From contig CATXOC010000001.1 in assembly GCA_958399925.1 (NCBI GenBank), forward strand, positions 186,001-250,000: a DNA stretch of 64,000 nucleotides. Reading direction: 5' to 3'. Within the stretch, counting starts at the first letter, position 1; every line of letters starts with the position of its first letter. Origin of the DNA: an uncultured Candidatus Saccharibacteria bacterium (GTDB lineage Bacteria > Patescibacteriota > Saccharimonadia > Saccharimonadales > Saccharimonadaceae). A model generated the notes under the pieces. The model saw nothing but the letters and a program-made list of their open reading frames with translations. It was not told where the DNA came from and searched no databases. Below, piece after piece: positions 17,796 to 26,206 of this stretch. The position numbers were made by a program, and so were the translations under genes.

Positions 17796-19622
17796 ATGAA
17801 TCAAGAAAATATGAATAAAGTACGTCATAGTCTTGCACACGTACTAGCGGCTGCCGTGAAGCGTCTATATGGCAACGATGTCAAACTGGGCGTTGGACCA
17901 GCCATTGAAGATGGCTTTTATTACGATATGGACTTAGGCGACCAGCACTTAGTCAACGAAGATTTGCCTAAAATCGAAGCAGAAATGCGCAAAATTATTG
18001 CTGAGAAGCAGGATTTTACCGTGGTAACTAAGACCGTTGCAGAGGCTGAGCAGTGGGCGAAGGACAACAATCAGCCGTACAAGCTAGAGCTAATCGAGGA
18101 TTTCAAACAAAACGGCACCACGAAAGTATCGGGCAAAGAAGAATCGTCCGATCATAACCATATGACCTTCTATACGAACGGCGATTTCACTGATCTTTGC
18201 CGAGGCGGTCACGTAGCGAATACTAGTGAAATTCCGGCCGACGCCTTTAAGCTGACTAGGATTGCAGGTGCTTACTGGCGTGGCGACGAGACGCGTCCAA
18301 TGATGCAACGCGTTTATGGCGTGGCTTTTGCTGATAAGGCTGAGCTAAACGATTATCTAAAACGCCAGGAAGAGGCAAAGCAACGCGACCATCGTAAATT
18401 AGGTAAGGAACTCGATCTGTATGTGACTAGCGACATGGTGGGTGCGGGTCTGCCGATCTTTACCCCACGTGGTACAGTGCTACGCGAAGAGTTAGCAAAA
18501 GTATCGAACGAATTGCGTGAGGATATTGGCTTTCAAAAGGTCTGGACACCTAATATGACTAAGAAGGAGCTATATGAGGCTTCTGGGCACTGGGCTAAGT
18601 TCGGGGATGAGCTGTTTCTGGTTAAATCACAGGAAACCAGCGATCATTTTGTGCTCAAACCGATGAATTGTCCGCACCACACACGTATTTTCGCTAGTCG
18701 TACTCGTTCTTATCGGGATATGCCACAGCGCTATCTAGAGACTACAACTGATTATCGCGATGAAAAGTCCGGCGAGCTAGGCGGTTTGAGCCGTGTTCGT
18801 GCACTTACACAGGATGACTCGCACGATTTTGTACGCCCAGACCAGATTGAGTCGGAAATTGCCAATCTACTAGACTGTGTACAAAAATTATATTCACTAG
18901 TCAACATGAAACTAAGGGTACGCTTGAGTTATCGCGACGACTCTGATCACTACTTAGGGTCGGATGAGTTATGGGAGTCGGCGCAGAAACAGCTAAAGGC
19001 GGCAGTGCTAAAGCTTGGTCTAGATTATTACGAGCAGGAGGGCGAGGCGGCCTTCTATGGTCCAAAGATTGACTTCATGGCAACTGATGCCTTGGGTCGT
19101 GAGCACCAGCTAGCGACAGCCCAGCTAGACTTTGTACAGCCAGAGCGCTTCCGTCTAGAATATACGACGGAGGATGGCGGTAAAGGTCAGCCGGTGATGA
19201 TTCACTGTGCGCTATTAGGCTCAATTGAGCGTTTTCTATCGGTTTACATCGAGCATACGGCAGGTAAGTTCCCAGTCTGGAATGCCCCAGAGCAGCTACG
19301 TATTGTCAAGGTAAAGGATGATCCGGCGATTGATAAACTACTAGACGATTTGACGTCAGCAGCGCACAAAGCACGCATTCGTTTCACCGTTGACGACAGC
19401 AATAATACGATTGGCAAGAAGGTGCGGGCTGCCGTTGCCTACAAAGTGCCATACGTAGTAGTGCTTGGCGACCGTGAGGCGGAGTCTGGTAAGGTTGGTG
19501 TTCGTATTCGCCAAGATCTAGTTGGTGAAGGTACGGATGAAAAGGCAACCTTTACAGTCAACGAGCTAGTCGACGCTATCAAACGTGAACACGATGAGCG
19601 TTTGAAAGTTTCAACGCTGTAG
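17796..19622 (+). CDS. thrS: threonyl-tRNA synthetase
   Basis: A 608-residue class II synthetase charging tRNA-Thr. The editing domain is seen in HSLAHVLAAAV and DLCRGGHV (residues 12-22 and about 132-139). The catalytic core has motif 2 (TTDYRDEKSGELGG), MNCPHHTRIF, motif 3 (HCALLGSIERF) and a C-terminal anticodon-binding domain (RIVKVKDD...VPYVVVLGDREAE). The N-terminal TGS domain of many ThrRS enzymes is absent: the protein starts right at the editing domain. TATAAT ends 6 bases before the ATG, suggesting a leaderless mRNA. Confidence 0.96.
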   Translation: MNQENMNKVRHSLAHVLAAAVKRLYGNDVKLGVGPAIEDGFYYDMDLGDQHLVNEDLPKIEAEMRKIIAEKQDFTVVTKTVAEAEQWAKDNNQPYKLELIEDFKQNGTTKVSGKEESSDHNHMTFYTNGDFTDLCRGGHVANTSEIPADAFKLTRIAGAYWRGDETRPMMQRVYGVAFADKAELNDYLKRQEEAKQRDHRKLGKELDLYVTSDMVGAGLPIFTPRGTVLREELAKVSNELREDIGFQKVWTPNMTKKELYEASGHWAKFGDELFLVKSQETSDHFVLKPMNCPHHTRIFASRTRSYRDMPQRYLETTTDYRDEKSGELGGLSRVRALTQDDSHDFVRPDQIESEIANLLDCVQKLYSLVNMKLRVRLSYRDDSDHYLGSDELWESAQKQLKAAVLKLGLDYYEQEGEAAFYGPKIDFMATDALGREHQLATAQLDFVQPERFRLEYTTEDGGKGQPVMIHCALLGSIERFLSVYIEHTAGKFPVWNAPEQLRIVKVKDDPAIDKLLDDLTSAAHKARIRFTVDDSNNTIGKKVRAAVAYKVPYVVVLGDREAESGKVGVRIRQDLVGEGTDEKATFTVNELVDAIKREHDERLKVSTL

Positions 19623-19640
19623 AGTGGTAATGTGTTCTAT

Positions 19641-19676
19641 AATAGCCTTCAGCTAAATACGCTGAAGGCTATTATA
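19641..19676 (+). terminator. hairpin after thrS
   Basis: Perfect 13-bp stem AATAGCCTTCAGC / GCTGAAGGCTATT with a 7-base loop and a short AT-rich tail; it sits just upstream of the miaA -10 box. Confidence 0.65.
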
Positions 19677-19696
19677 TTGCTTGGTATAATAGAGAC

Positions 19697-20602
19697 ATGA
19701 AAGAAAATGCGTCATTGCCGTTGATGGTAATTTTGGGTCCGACGGCTAGCGGTAAGTCGGCGGTGGCAATTCAGCTTGCCAAGGCTTTGGATGGTGAAAT
19801 TATTTGCGCAGATAGTCGGACGGTGTACAAAGGTATGGATGTTGGTACAGCTAAGCCGATGCCCGATGAAATGCAGGGTGTGCCGCATTGGGGGCTGGAT
19901 TTAATTGAACCCGATCAACGTTTTACGTTGTACGATTTTCAACAATATGTTTGGCATAAAATTGATGAAATACGGTCGCGCGGTCACATACCGATGCTAG
20001 TCGGTGGCAGTGGCCTTTATATTGACTGTATTTTATACAACTATAATTTAACTAATAATGATGTAGATTTAGCTAAGCGCGCGGCGCTCGAAAGGTTGTC
20101 TGCAGATGAGCTGGTGCGGAAAATACAGCAACAAGGCCTAGAGCTGCCGCGTGATATACACAACAAAAGGCGTCTAGTGCGCGCGTTAGAGCTTGGTAAA
20201 ATTAACCACGATCGCTCTGTGCGGCGTGGTGATGCGATTGTAGTAGGAATTAAAACGGATCTAGTAACGCTGAAGCAACGCATCGCTGACCGGGGTGTAG
20301 TTATGTTAGAACGGGGGCTAATAGACGAAGTTAAAATGCTGGATAGTCGCTACGGCGACGTAGAGCCGCTGAAGCGCAATATCTATGGCGTAGTTAAAAA
20401 ATATCTGCGTGGTGAAATTGACTATAACCAAATTCCAGTTGGAATTGCAAAAGTCGACTATCACTTGGCGCGCAAACAGCTGACCTATTGGCGTGGTGCT
20501 GCACGCGCTAAAGATATATGGTGGCTACCTCTGTCAAGTGTTGACGAATTAGCAACATATAACAGTAGCGAGATAATGAAAATGTACCTAAATAATATTT
20601 GA
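19697..20602 (+). CDS. miaA: tRNA dimethylallyltransferase MiaA
   Basis: A 301-residue enzyme that adds a dimethylallyl group to A37 of tRNAs reading UNN codons. P-loop GPTASGKSAVAIQLA (about residues 11-25), DSRTVYKGMDVGTAKP, the PHWGLDLIEPDQRFTLYDF region and GGSGLYIDCIL are typical. TATAAT ends 6 bases before the ATG. Length is normal for the family. Confidence 0.95.
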   Translation: MKENASLPLMVILGPTASGKSAVAIQLAKALDGEIICADSRTVYKGMDVGTAKPMPDEMQGVPHWGLDLIEPDQRFTLYDFQQYVWHKIDEIRSRGHIPMLVGGSGLYIDCILYNYNLTNNDVDLAKRAALERLSADELVRKIQQQGLELPRDIHNKRRLVRALELGKINHDRSVRRGDAIVVGIKTDLVTLKQRIADRGVVMLERGLIDEVKMLDSRYGDVEPLKRNIYGVVKKYLRGEIDYNQIPVGIAKVDYHLARKQLTYWRGAARAKDIWWLPLSSVDELATYNSSEIMKMYLNNI

Positions 20603-20650
20603 ACAACTATCTGTAATTGTGGTATCATATTAACAGGAGTAAAAATACAA

Positions 20651-21301
20651 ATGATCGATTCACTATTTGGCTCACGCACCAGAGTAAAGCTACTCGGATT
20701 GTTTATGAACAATCCAGGGCGGTCGTTTTATGTACGCGAAATTACCCGCAATATTGGTGAACAAATTAACAGTGTGCGGCGCGAATTAGCCAACTTAGTG
20801 GAAATTGGCATTATCAAATCTAACTCAGTCGATAATCGTCTGTATTACGAAGTTGATACGAAATTTAAATTTTATAAGCCACTGCGTGAAATGTTTGCCG
20901 ACGAGGACGATGTGGTGTCTGGTGCAAAGGTATCGGCGGCTGCTTGGGCTGATAAGTTTCGTGGTGTGGATGGCGTAAAGGAAGTAATCTTTGCTGGTTG
21001 CATGGTATACGAGTCAAAGTCGCCAATCGATCTACTGGTTGCAGGCGACCGCAAGATGAGTCAGGCTAAATTAAAGAATTTGATCAGACAGTTAGAACGC
21101 GAAAATGGCGCATCGTTAAATTACTCGATCCTTAGCTACGATGATTTCTATTATCGTTTAAGTATACGCGACAAGTTTGTATTAGATGTGCTAGAATCGA
21201 ATCATACAAATGTGCTGGATGAAGCAGGGATATTGGGCGAATTCCCTGGGGTGGACGAGAAGACAGTAGATAATAACCCTAAGGAAGAGGAGGATGAATA
21301 A
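20651..21301 (+). CDS. winged-helix protein with nucleotidyltransferase-like domain
   Basis: A 216-residue protein. Residues 1-75 form a winged-helix DNA-binding domain (LFGSRTRVKLLGLFMNNPGR, VREITRNIGEQINSVRRELANL). Residues about 100-185 resemble a minimal nucleotidyltransferase fold (VIFAGCMVYESKSPIDLLVAG), where the usual G-S and D-x-D residues are only partly kept. It is probably a regulator rather than an active transferase. The AGGAG ribosome site precedes the ATG, and its last base overlaps the next start, so the two gene products likely work together. Confidence 0.78.
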   Translation: MIDSLFGSRTRVKLLGLFMNNPGRSFYVREITRNIGEQINSVRRELANLVEIGIIKSNSVDNRLYYEVDTKFKFYKPLREMFADEDDVVSGAKVSAAAWADKFRGVDGVKEVIFAGCMVYESKSPIDLLVAGDRKMSQAKLKNLIRQLERENGASLNYSILSYDDFYYRLSIRDKFVLDVLESNHTNVLDEAGILGEFPGVDEKTVDNNPKEEEDE

Positions 21302-21948
21302 TGGAAATTGATTATAGGGGTGCCAATTGCGTTGTAATTAAATTAAAGGATGCAACAATTGTAACTGACCCCACGCCAAATGTAAGCGTTAAGAAAGAAT
21401 TGGATGATCCAAGCACTGTAGTACTGGCGACACAGCCAAGTTTTGCGCCAGCCGAGGATAGTGTAAAGAGCTTTATTATCGATATGCCGGGCGAATACGA
21501 GCATAAAGATATTAGCGTGCGCGGCATTCCGGCTAAAGCGCACCTAGCGAGCGATGAAAATGCGCAGGACGCGACTATGTATAGTATTCATGTCAACGGG
21601 CTAAGAATTGCAGTGATTGGCCATACAGTAGCGCCGATTGAAGATGACGACTTAGAAGATCTAGGTCTAATTGATATTGCGATTATTCCGGTTGGCGGTA
21701 ACGGCTACACGCTAGATGCTCGCGATGCGGCGGCAATTGTACGCAAAATTAATCCTGCACCAAAAATTGTCATTCCAACTCATTACGATGATGGCGTAAC
21801 AAAATATGAAGTGACACAGGATGGTCTGGCGGTATTCGAGAAAGAATGGGGCGGCAATGTCGAAAAGCAAACGGCATTAAAGTTAAAGGATATCAGCAAG
21901 CTATCACCAGACAAAACAACTGTGGTAGAGTTGACGGTTAGCAAATAA
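21301..21948 (+). CDS. degenerate metallo-beta-lactamase-fold protein
   Basis: A 215-residue protein with the layout of UlaG/UPF0173-type metallo-beta-lactamase hydrolases (VVIKLKDATIVTDPTPN, MPGEYEHKDISVRGI, RIAVIGHT, IVIPTHYDD). The H-x-H-x-D-H motif expected after the second strand is replaced by ATQPSFAPAED, so the metal site is largely lost. It may bind rather than cleave its ligand. Coupled to the upstream winged-helix gene by a one-base overlap. Confidence 0.78.
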   Translation: MEIDYRGANCVVIKLKDATIVTDPTPNVSVKKELDDPSTVVLATQPSFAPAEDSVKSFIIDMPGEYEHKDISVRGIPAKAHLASDENAQDATMYSIHVNGLRIAVIGHTVAPIEDDDLEDLGLIDIAIIPVGGNGYTLDARDAAAIVRKINPAPKIVIPTHYDDGVTKYEVTQDGLAVFEKEWGGNVEKQTALKLKDISKLSPDKTTVVELTVSK

Positions 21949-21993
21949 ATCTGTATAATACTACTGAGTAATTTATAAAGGAGATATTTTAAT

Positions 21994-22200
21994 ATGGCAC
22001 GATGTCAAATTACCGGTAAAGGTGCAATGACTGGCAATAATGTCAGCTTCTCAATGCGCCATACCAAGCGTACCTTCAAGCCAAACCTACAGAAAAAGAC
22101 TTTCTACGTCAATGGTCAGAAGGTAAAACTGCTAGTTGCCGCTAGTACCATTAAGACTCTGCGCAAGAAGGGTTTTGTCGCTCAGCCAACCGCTGAATAA
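21994..22200 (+). CDS. rpmB: ribosomal protein bL28
   Basis: A 68-residue protein with bL28 motifs MARCQITGKGAMTGNNVSFS and KRTFKPNLQKKTF. Strong AAGGAGAT ribosome site; terminator downstream. Confidence 0.95.
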   Translation: MARCQITGKGAMTGNNVSFSMRHTKRTFKPNLQKKTFYVNGQKVKLLVAASTIKTLRKKGFVAQPTAE

Positions 22201-22214
22201 TGACATGGCGACAT

Positions 22215-22250
22215 AAATAAGCCCCAGCTGATTGGCTGGGACTTATTTTA
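22215..22250 (+). terminator. terminator after rpmB
   Basis: AAATAAG-CCCCAGC / GCTGGG-CTTATTT hairpin with TTTTA tail. Confidence 0.85.
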
Positions 22251-22320
22251 TTCTAGACAGTTTTTGATATGTCACGGCGTCTCGATGATTTCGCTTGGGC
22301 TGTGCTAAAATATAACTAGT

Positions 22321-23001
22321 ATGAGTGGTAATGAGTTAAAATCTACCGTTATTGTTTTGGTGATTGTGTTTGTCGTGACTTTGTTCTCGATGATTTTACA
22401 CGAATTGATGCATGGTCTGACTGCTTATTGGTTGGGCGATGATACGGCAAAGAATGGTGGGCGATTAACTCTAAATCCACTAAAACATATCGATCCATTT
22501 CTAACTATTCTATTGCCATTGATTATGGCGGTGATGGGCGGCCCAATTTTTGGCGGCGCCAAACCAGTACCATTCAACCCTAGCCGCGTACGTGGTGGCG
22601 AATGGGGTGCAGCATTGGTGGGTATTGCTGGCCCCTTAACTAATCTCGTACTAGCATTTATATTCTATGTGGTATACGCGCTGTTGCCAGCTAGTTGGTC
22701 GGCTAGTCCTGTGGGCGAGATCGTCAACTTGTTTGCGCTATACGGTGTACAGGTGAATCTTGGCTTCTTTGCTTTCAATATCCTGCCAATTCCACCACTA
22801 GATGGCTCGCGTGTGCTCTACGCAGTTGCACCAGAGGGTGTTCAACGTTTTATGGATGTGATGGAGCGTAGTCTAGGCCTAATTGTTGTGTTCTTTATTG
22901 TGCTAGTTGCTAGTCCGATTATTAGTCAGTTAATGGGCTGGATTACGCAAGGTGTATTAACAGGCTTTAGATTTATCTTGGCGCCGTTTGGCATTATTTG
23001 A
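22321..23001 (+). CDS. site-2-protease-like M50 membrane metalloprotease
   Basis: A 226-residue intramembrane protease of the M50 family. The zinc motif HELMH (about residues 27-31) lies in the first membrane helix and the third ligand is in ILPIPPLDGSRVLYA (about residue 160). The motif NPLKHIDPF between helices is typical. It likely cleaves membrane-spanning substrates; no PDZ domain is present. A TAAAAT box ends 9 bases before the ATG. Confidence 0.88.
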   Translation: MSGNELKSTVIVLVIVFVVTLFSMILHELMHGLTAYWLGDDTAKNGGRLTLNPLKHIDPFLTILLPLIMAVMGGPIFGGAKPVPFNPSRVRGGEWGAALVGIAGPLTNLVLAFIFYVVYALLPASWSASPVGEIVNLFALYGVQVNLGFFAFNILPIPPLDGSRVLYAVAPEGVQRFMDVMERSLGLIVVFFIVLVASPIISQLMGWITQGVLTGFRFILAPFGII

Positions 23002-23010
23002 TATAATATA

Positions 23011-23147
23011 GTTAGCCCTAAAGCTGCACAATTATTTCCTAACAGTTATAAGATCGGGAGCCTTAATGGCGGACTATCGTGGTAGGACGTTGCGGGCACC
23101 CACCTGGACATACCGGGGGATCTAAAGCGTGCGCATTAGGGCTAATG
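23011..23147 (+). ncRNA. structured RNA, possibly 6S RNA
   Basis: About 137 nt behind a TATAAT box (23002-23007). The two ends pair perfectly over 10 bp (TTAGCCCTAA / TTAGGGCTAA). The 3' half holds GGCACCCACCTGG with a small hairpin CCTGG / CCGGG, which resembles the 3' side of the central bubble of 6S RNAs. It is shorter than usual 6S RNAs (about 180 nt), so the call is tentative. Whatever its class, the frame open across it is better explained as RNA than as protein N-terminus. Confidence 0.55.
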
Positions 23148-23168
23148 ATATTATTCAGAGGTGGGATT

Positions 23169-24059
23169 TTGCGGCAAAAGGTAGTTATTCGAGCAGTTGT
23201 ACACCGGCATGGTAAAGTACTATTACTTAGACGTCATGGCGGGCGACCGTCGATTGCTGGCAAGTATGAGCTGCCGGGCGGCTCGCTTCATTTGAATGAG
23301 CAACCGTCAGACGCCTTGAAGCGCAGTCTACAGATTCATGCTGGCATTGAGCCAGAGTCGTTTACGCTGCGCGATACGGTAAGTTTCTTAGATCCCGATC
23401 GCCGAGACCTGCAGTACATCTTTATCGTCTACGATGTTACTCTGCCAATGGGTCGCGATGCGCGCGTTACGCTGGACGATGAATACCATAATTATATGTG
23501 GGCTGATGTCAAAACAGTCAACGGCGGACTACTAACCAACTCTACAAAGGTTATTCTAAACATTGGCACTGACGCTATTGCTGATCCAGATTTTGTGGCG
23601 ATTCGCGGAGCTGAGGATGATGGTGTAAAGACGTTAGTGATTCATTCGGACGGAGGCAGCCGCGGTAATCCTGGGCCAAGTGCCAGTGCTTACGTTATCA
23701 TGGACACAGAAGGCCAAATGGTAGCGCAGGGCGGTCGTTACTTGGGCTGGAACGACAGTGGTATGGCGGAATATATTGCAGTTGAATTGGCGCTAAAGAA
23801 GGCGATAGAGCTAAAAGCCGATGTAATTGAATATTATAGCGACAGTCTAATGGTCGTTAATCAGATCAACGGTGTGTTCAAGGTTAAGAACCCAGAGTTC
23901 AAAGATATTCACGATCGTGTTATAAAGTTACTGTTTAATTTCCGTCGCGTTAAATTTACACATGTTCATCGTGAATACAACCGGATTGCAGATAGCTTGG
24001 TTAACCGCATTCTTGACGAGAATGAAGGCAGTAATGCTGCTCGCGATTGGCGAAGCTAA
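23169..24059 (+). CDS. NUDIX-like domain fused to RNase HI
   Basis: About 297 residues from TTG 23169, chosen because GAGGTGG lies 5 bases upstream; ATG 23145 in the same frame is an alternative that overlaps the RNA closing stem. Residues about 1-140 form a NUDIX fold (VLLLRRHGGRPSIAGKYELP, GGSLHLNEQPSDALKRSLQ) whose NUDIX box has lost the catalytic REUxEE glutamates. Residues about 150-295 are an RNase HI domain with Asp (IHSDGGSRGNPGP), Glu (MAEYIAVELAL), Asp (YYSDSLMVVNQI) and a last Asp (RIADSLVNRI). It should cut RNA in RNA-DNA hybrids. The fusion is unusual. Confidence 0.85.
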   Translation: MRQKVVIRAVVHRHGKVLLLRRHGGRPSIAGKYELPGGSLHLNEQPSDALKRSLQIHAGIEPESFTLRDTVSFLDPDRRDLQYIFIVYDVTLPMGRDARVTLDDEYHNYMWADVKTVNGGLLTNSTKVILNIGTDAIADPDFVAIRGAEDDGVKTLVIHSDGGSRGNPGPSASAYVIMDTEGQMVAQGGRYLGWNDSGMAEYIAVELALKKAIELKADVIEYYSDSLMVVNQINGVFKVKNPEFKDIHDRVIKLLFNFRRVKFTHVHREYNRIADSLVNRILDENEGSNAARDWRS

Positions 24060-24144
24060 TATTGCATAACATGGCGACGGTGGCTTTTGATCAGTGTCTG
24101 ACAGCGTAGCATGTTCGGCGCTAAGTGTGTGGTATAATACTAAT

Positions 24145-24509
24145 GCCAGATGACTAAATGATCGCTGGTGGAGTATAGCTCCACGAGAGGAAAGTCCGGG
24201 CAGCACAGAGCAACAACAGTCGTTAACGGCGACCGAGGGTGACCTTAGGGAAAGTGCCACAGAAACTTATACCGCTTAGTAATTATCCGTGACGTTTCGG
24301 CGTCATCACTGAGCAAGGGTGAAAAGAGTAGGGTAAGAGCCTACAGTGCCGTACGGTGACGCACGGCAAGGGTAAACCCTGTTGGCTGCAAGGAGACCAG
24401 GTGACGGGCGGCTCGTCCGCTGGTCGATTGAACCGCTAGAGCGTGGTGGCAACATCACGAGTAGATAGATGATCATTCATGACAGAACCCGGCTTATCGG
24501 CTGTCTGGC
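24145..24509 (+). ncRNA. rnpB: RNase P RNA
   Basis: The ribozyme that matures tRNA 5' ends. P1 pairs GCCAGA (24145-24150) with TCTGGC (24504-24509). Conserved blocks GAGGAAAGTCCGGGC and ACAGAACCCGGCTTATCGG are present, and GAGACCAGGTGACGGGCGG-like middle elements are recognisable. A TATAAT box lies at 24133-24138 and a terminator follows. Confidence 0.96.
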
Positions 24510-24520
24510 GGATATTATTC

Positions 24521-24551
24521 AATAAGCGCCCTGTAAGAGCGCTTATATTTT
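24521..24551 (+). terminator. terminator after rnpB
   Basis: AATAAGCGC / GCGCTTAT hairpin followed by ATTTTAT. Confidence 0.8.
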
Positions 24552-24583
24552 ATATTAGGATAGCTAGTGAAGCTAGTGAATAC

Positions 24584-25468
24584 TTAGTTTATTTTACTAG
24601 CCTCCATGCCCTGTAAGATTTGATTCTTGAGATTATCGGCAGCATCGGCGCCACTATTCATGAAAATCACGCCCTTATTAGAGCTACTGGCAACAGTCTC
24701 CATGGTATTCATGTACTGATTTTGCATCAATAGAACTAGAACATTATCTTCGGAAATGCCACTGGCGCGCAGACCTTTAACACTGCGGACAAGCCCATCG
24801 ACAATAGCTTGGCGCTCAGCCGCTAGGCCTTCACCACGCAACTTAGCAGATTCTGCGTCGGCCTTTGCCGCGGTAACTTTCTTAATTCGGTCAGCCTCGG
24901 CGAGTTCTTGTGCAGCTGCACGGGTGCGCTGTGCGGCGTTAATCTCGTTCATCGAAGCCTTAACCTTAGGATCAGGGTTCACTTCGGTAATCAAGGTGTT
25001 AACAATGATGAAACCGTAATCTGACATGCCAGCCTTGACGGTTTCTTGGACGCTTCTAGCTATATCATCCTTGCGCTCAAAGGCAGCGTCTAGCTCTAGG
25101 TTTGGTACTGCTGAGCGCACGGCGTCTTGAATGTAGGACTCGATCTGAGCAACTGGGCGTTGCAACTTGTAGAAGGAGTCTTCTACCTTGGTGGGATCAA
25201 CACGGTATTGAACAGAGACAGCGATTCTACAGAATACATTATCCTTAGTCTTGGTTTCGACTGTCAAATCGTTCTGCTGTACGCGTAGAGGTACAGTGGC
25301 AGCGATGCTGTCAATGTAAGGGATAATGACATGAAAACCAGCGCCAAGGCTCTTGTTGTATTTTCCCATACGTTCAACAATTGCAACGTTTTGTTGGCGT
25401 ACAATCTTGGCGCCAGCGATTATGGTGACGATGATTAGTAGGAGGACAAAGAATATTACAGGACCCAT
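24584..25468 (-). CDS. SPFH/band-7 (stomatin-like) membrane protein
   Basis: A 294-residue protein with an N-terminal membrane helix (residues 3-20), an SPFH domain (VAIVERMGKYNKSLGAGFHV, VQYRVDPTKVEDSFYKLQ) and a long charged coiled-coil region (about 170-235). Such proteins form oligomeric membrane scaffolds, often with proteases. A TTTACA-17-TATAAT promoter sits on the minus strand near 25529-25505 and AGAAAGG precedes the ATG. Confidence 0.88.
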   Translation of the reverse strand: MGPVIFFVLLLIIVTIIAGAKIVRQQNVAIVERMGKYNKSLGAGFHVIIPYIDSIAATVPLRVQQNDLTVETKTKDNVFCRIAVSVQYRVDPTKVEDSFYKLQRPVAQIESYIQDAVRSAVPNLELDAAFERKDDIARSVQETVKAGMSDYGFIIVNTLITEVNPDPKVKASMNEINAAQRTRAAAQELAEADRIKKVTAAKADAESAKLRGEGLAAERQAIVDGLVRSVKGLRASGISEDNVLVLLMQNQYMNTMETVASSSNKGVIFMNSGADAADNLKNQILQGMEASKIN

Positions 25469-25566
25469 TTTTACCTTTCTTTTTGTTTTTTAGTCTTTCA
25501 TCCCACATTATATATGGTTTATTAGTACGTGTAAAGTTGTAAAGCGTGATTAAGTTAATTAGTAAA

Positions 25567-25601
25567 TTAATTCAGCGACTGCAATGCAGTCGCTGAATTA
25601 A
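25567..25601 (-). terminator. terminator of the infC-rpmI-rplT operon
   Basis: Long perfect inverted repeat TAATTCAGCGACTGC / GCAGTCGCTGAATTA with a short loop, just after the rplT stop on the minus strand. Confidence 0.8.
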
Positions 25602-25619
25602 TGAATTTTTCTAGTTCGG

Positions 25620-25967
25620 TTATTTCTCAACTGACTTCACGATAGCGGTGAAGGCGGCTGGTTCACGAACAGCTAGATCAGCTAGAGTCTTACGATCTAG
25701 AGTGATGTTCTTTGCCTTTAGGCCAGCGATTAGCTTAGCATAAGTAGTGCCGTTCTGACGAGCAGCAGCGTTGATGCGTGTAATCCATAGTTGACGCATG
25801 TCGCGCTTCTTGTTGCGACGATCGCGGAAGGCGTATTGTAACGACTTGATTACGCGCTCTCTTGCTAAGCGGAAACTGCGGGTGGCGCTATTGTGTTTAA
25901 AGCCCTTTGCATGCTTCAACACCTTGTTGTGACGAGCGCGGGCAGTTACTCCTTTTTTAACTCTCAT
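25620..25967 (-). CDS. rplT: ribosomal protein bL20
   Basis: A 115-residue protein with bL20 signatures (MRVKKGVTARARHNKVLK, RDRRNKKRDMRQLWITRINA). Last gene of the infC-rpmI-rplT operon. AAGGAG lies upstream of the ATG. Confidence 0.96.
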   Translation of the reverse strand: MRVKKGVTARARHNKVLKHAKGFKHNSATRSFRLARERVIKSLQYAFRDRRNKKRDMRQLWITRINAAARQNGTTYAKLIAGLKAKNITLDRKTLADLAVREPAAFTAIVKSVEK

Positions 25968-26011
25968 TGATTACTCCTTACTTGGTCGAATAATTAATTA
26001 ACAACGTTAAA

Positions 26012-26206
26012 TTAGATGCCGAGTGCGCGACGAATAACTTTAGCTTGTTCGCCCTTAACGGCTACTGGTGCAGCCTTAGCGCGCTTATTGCGCTCGGTCT
26101 GATGAGACAGTTTGTGGTGAGTTGCTGCGCTGGCGCGTAGAATCTTACCGGCTTTGGTCATGCGGATACGCTTGCTGGTACCCTTATGAGTCTTCATTTT
26201 TGGCAT
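26012..26206 (-). CDS. rpmI: ribosomal protein bL35
   Basis: A 64-residue protein (MPKMKTHKGTSKRIRMTKAG) typical of bL35. It overlaps the end of infC by 13 bases, and its AAGGAG site lies inside infC, implying translational coupling. Confidence 0.95.
   Translation of the reverse strand: MPKMKTHKGTSKRIRMTKAGKILRASAATHHKLSHQTERNKRAKAAPVAVKGEQAKVIRRALGI

Noticed and set aside
23079..23168. Extended N-terminus for the NUDIX-RNase HI protein
   Set aside because: The stretch is the 3' half of a structured RNA with paired ends, and the translated residues look unlike protein; a TTG with a good ribosome site lies downstream.
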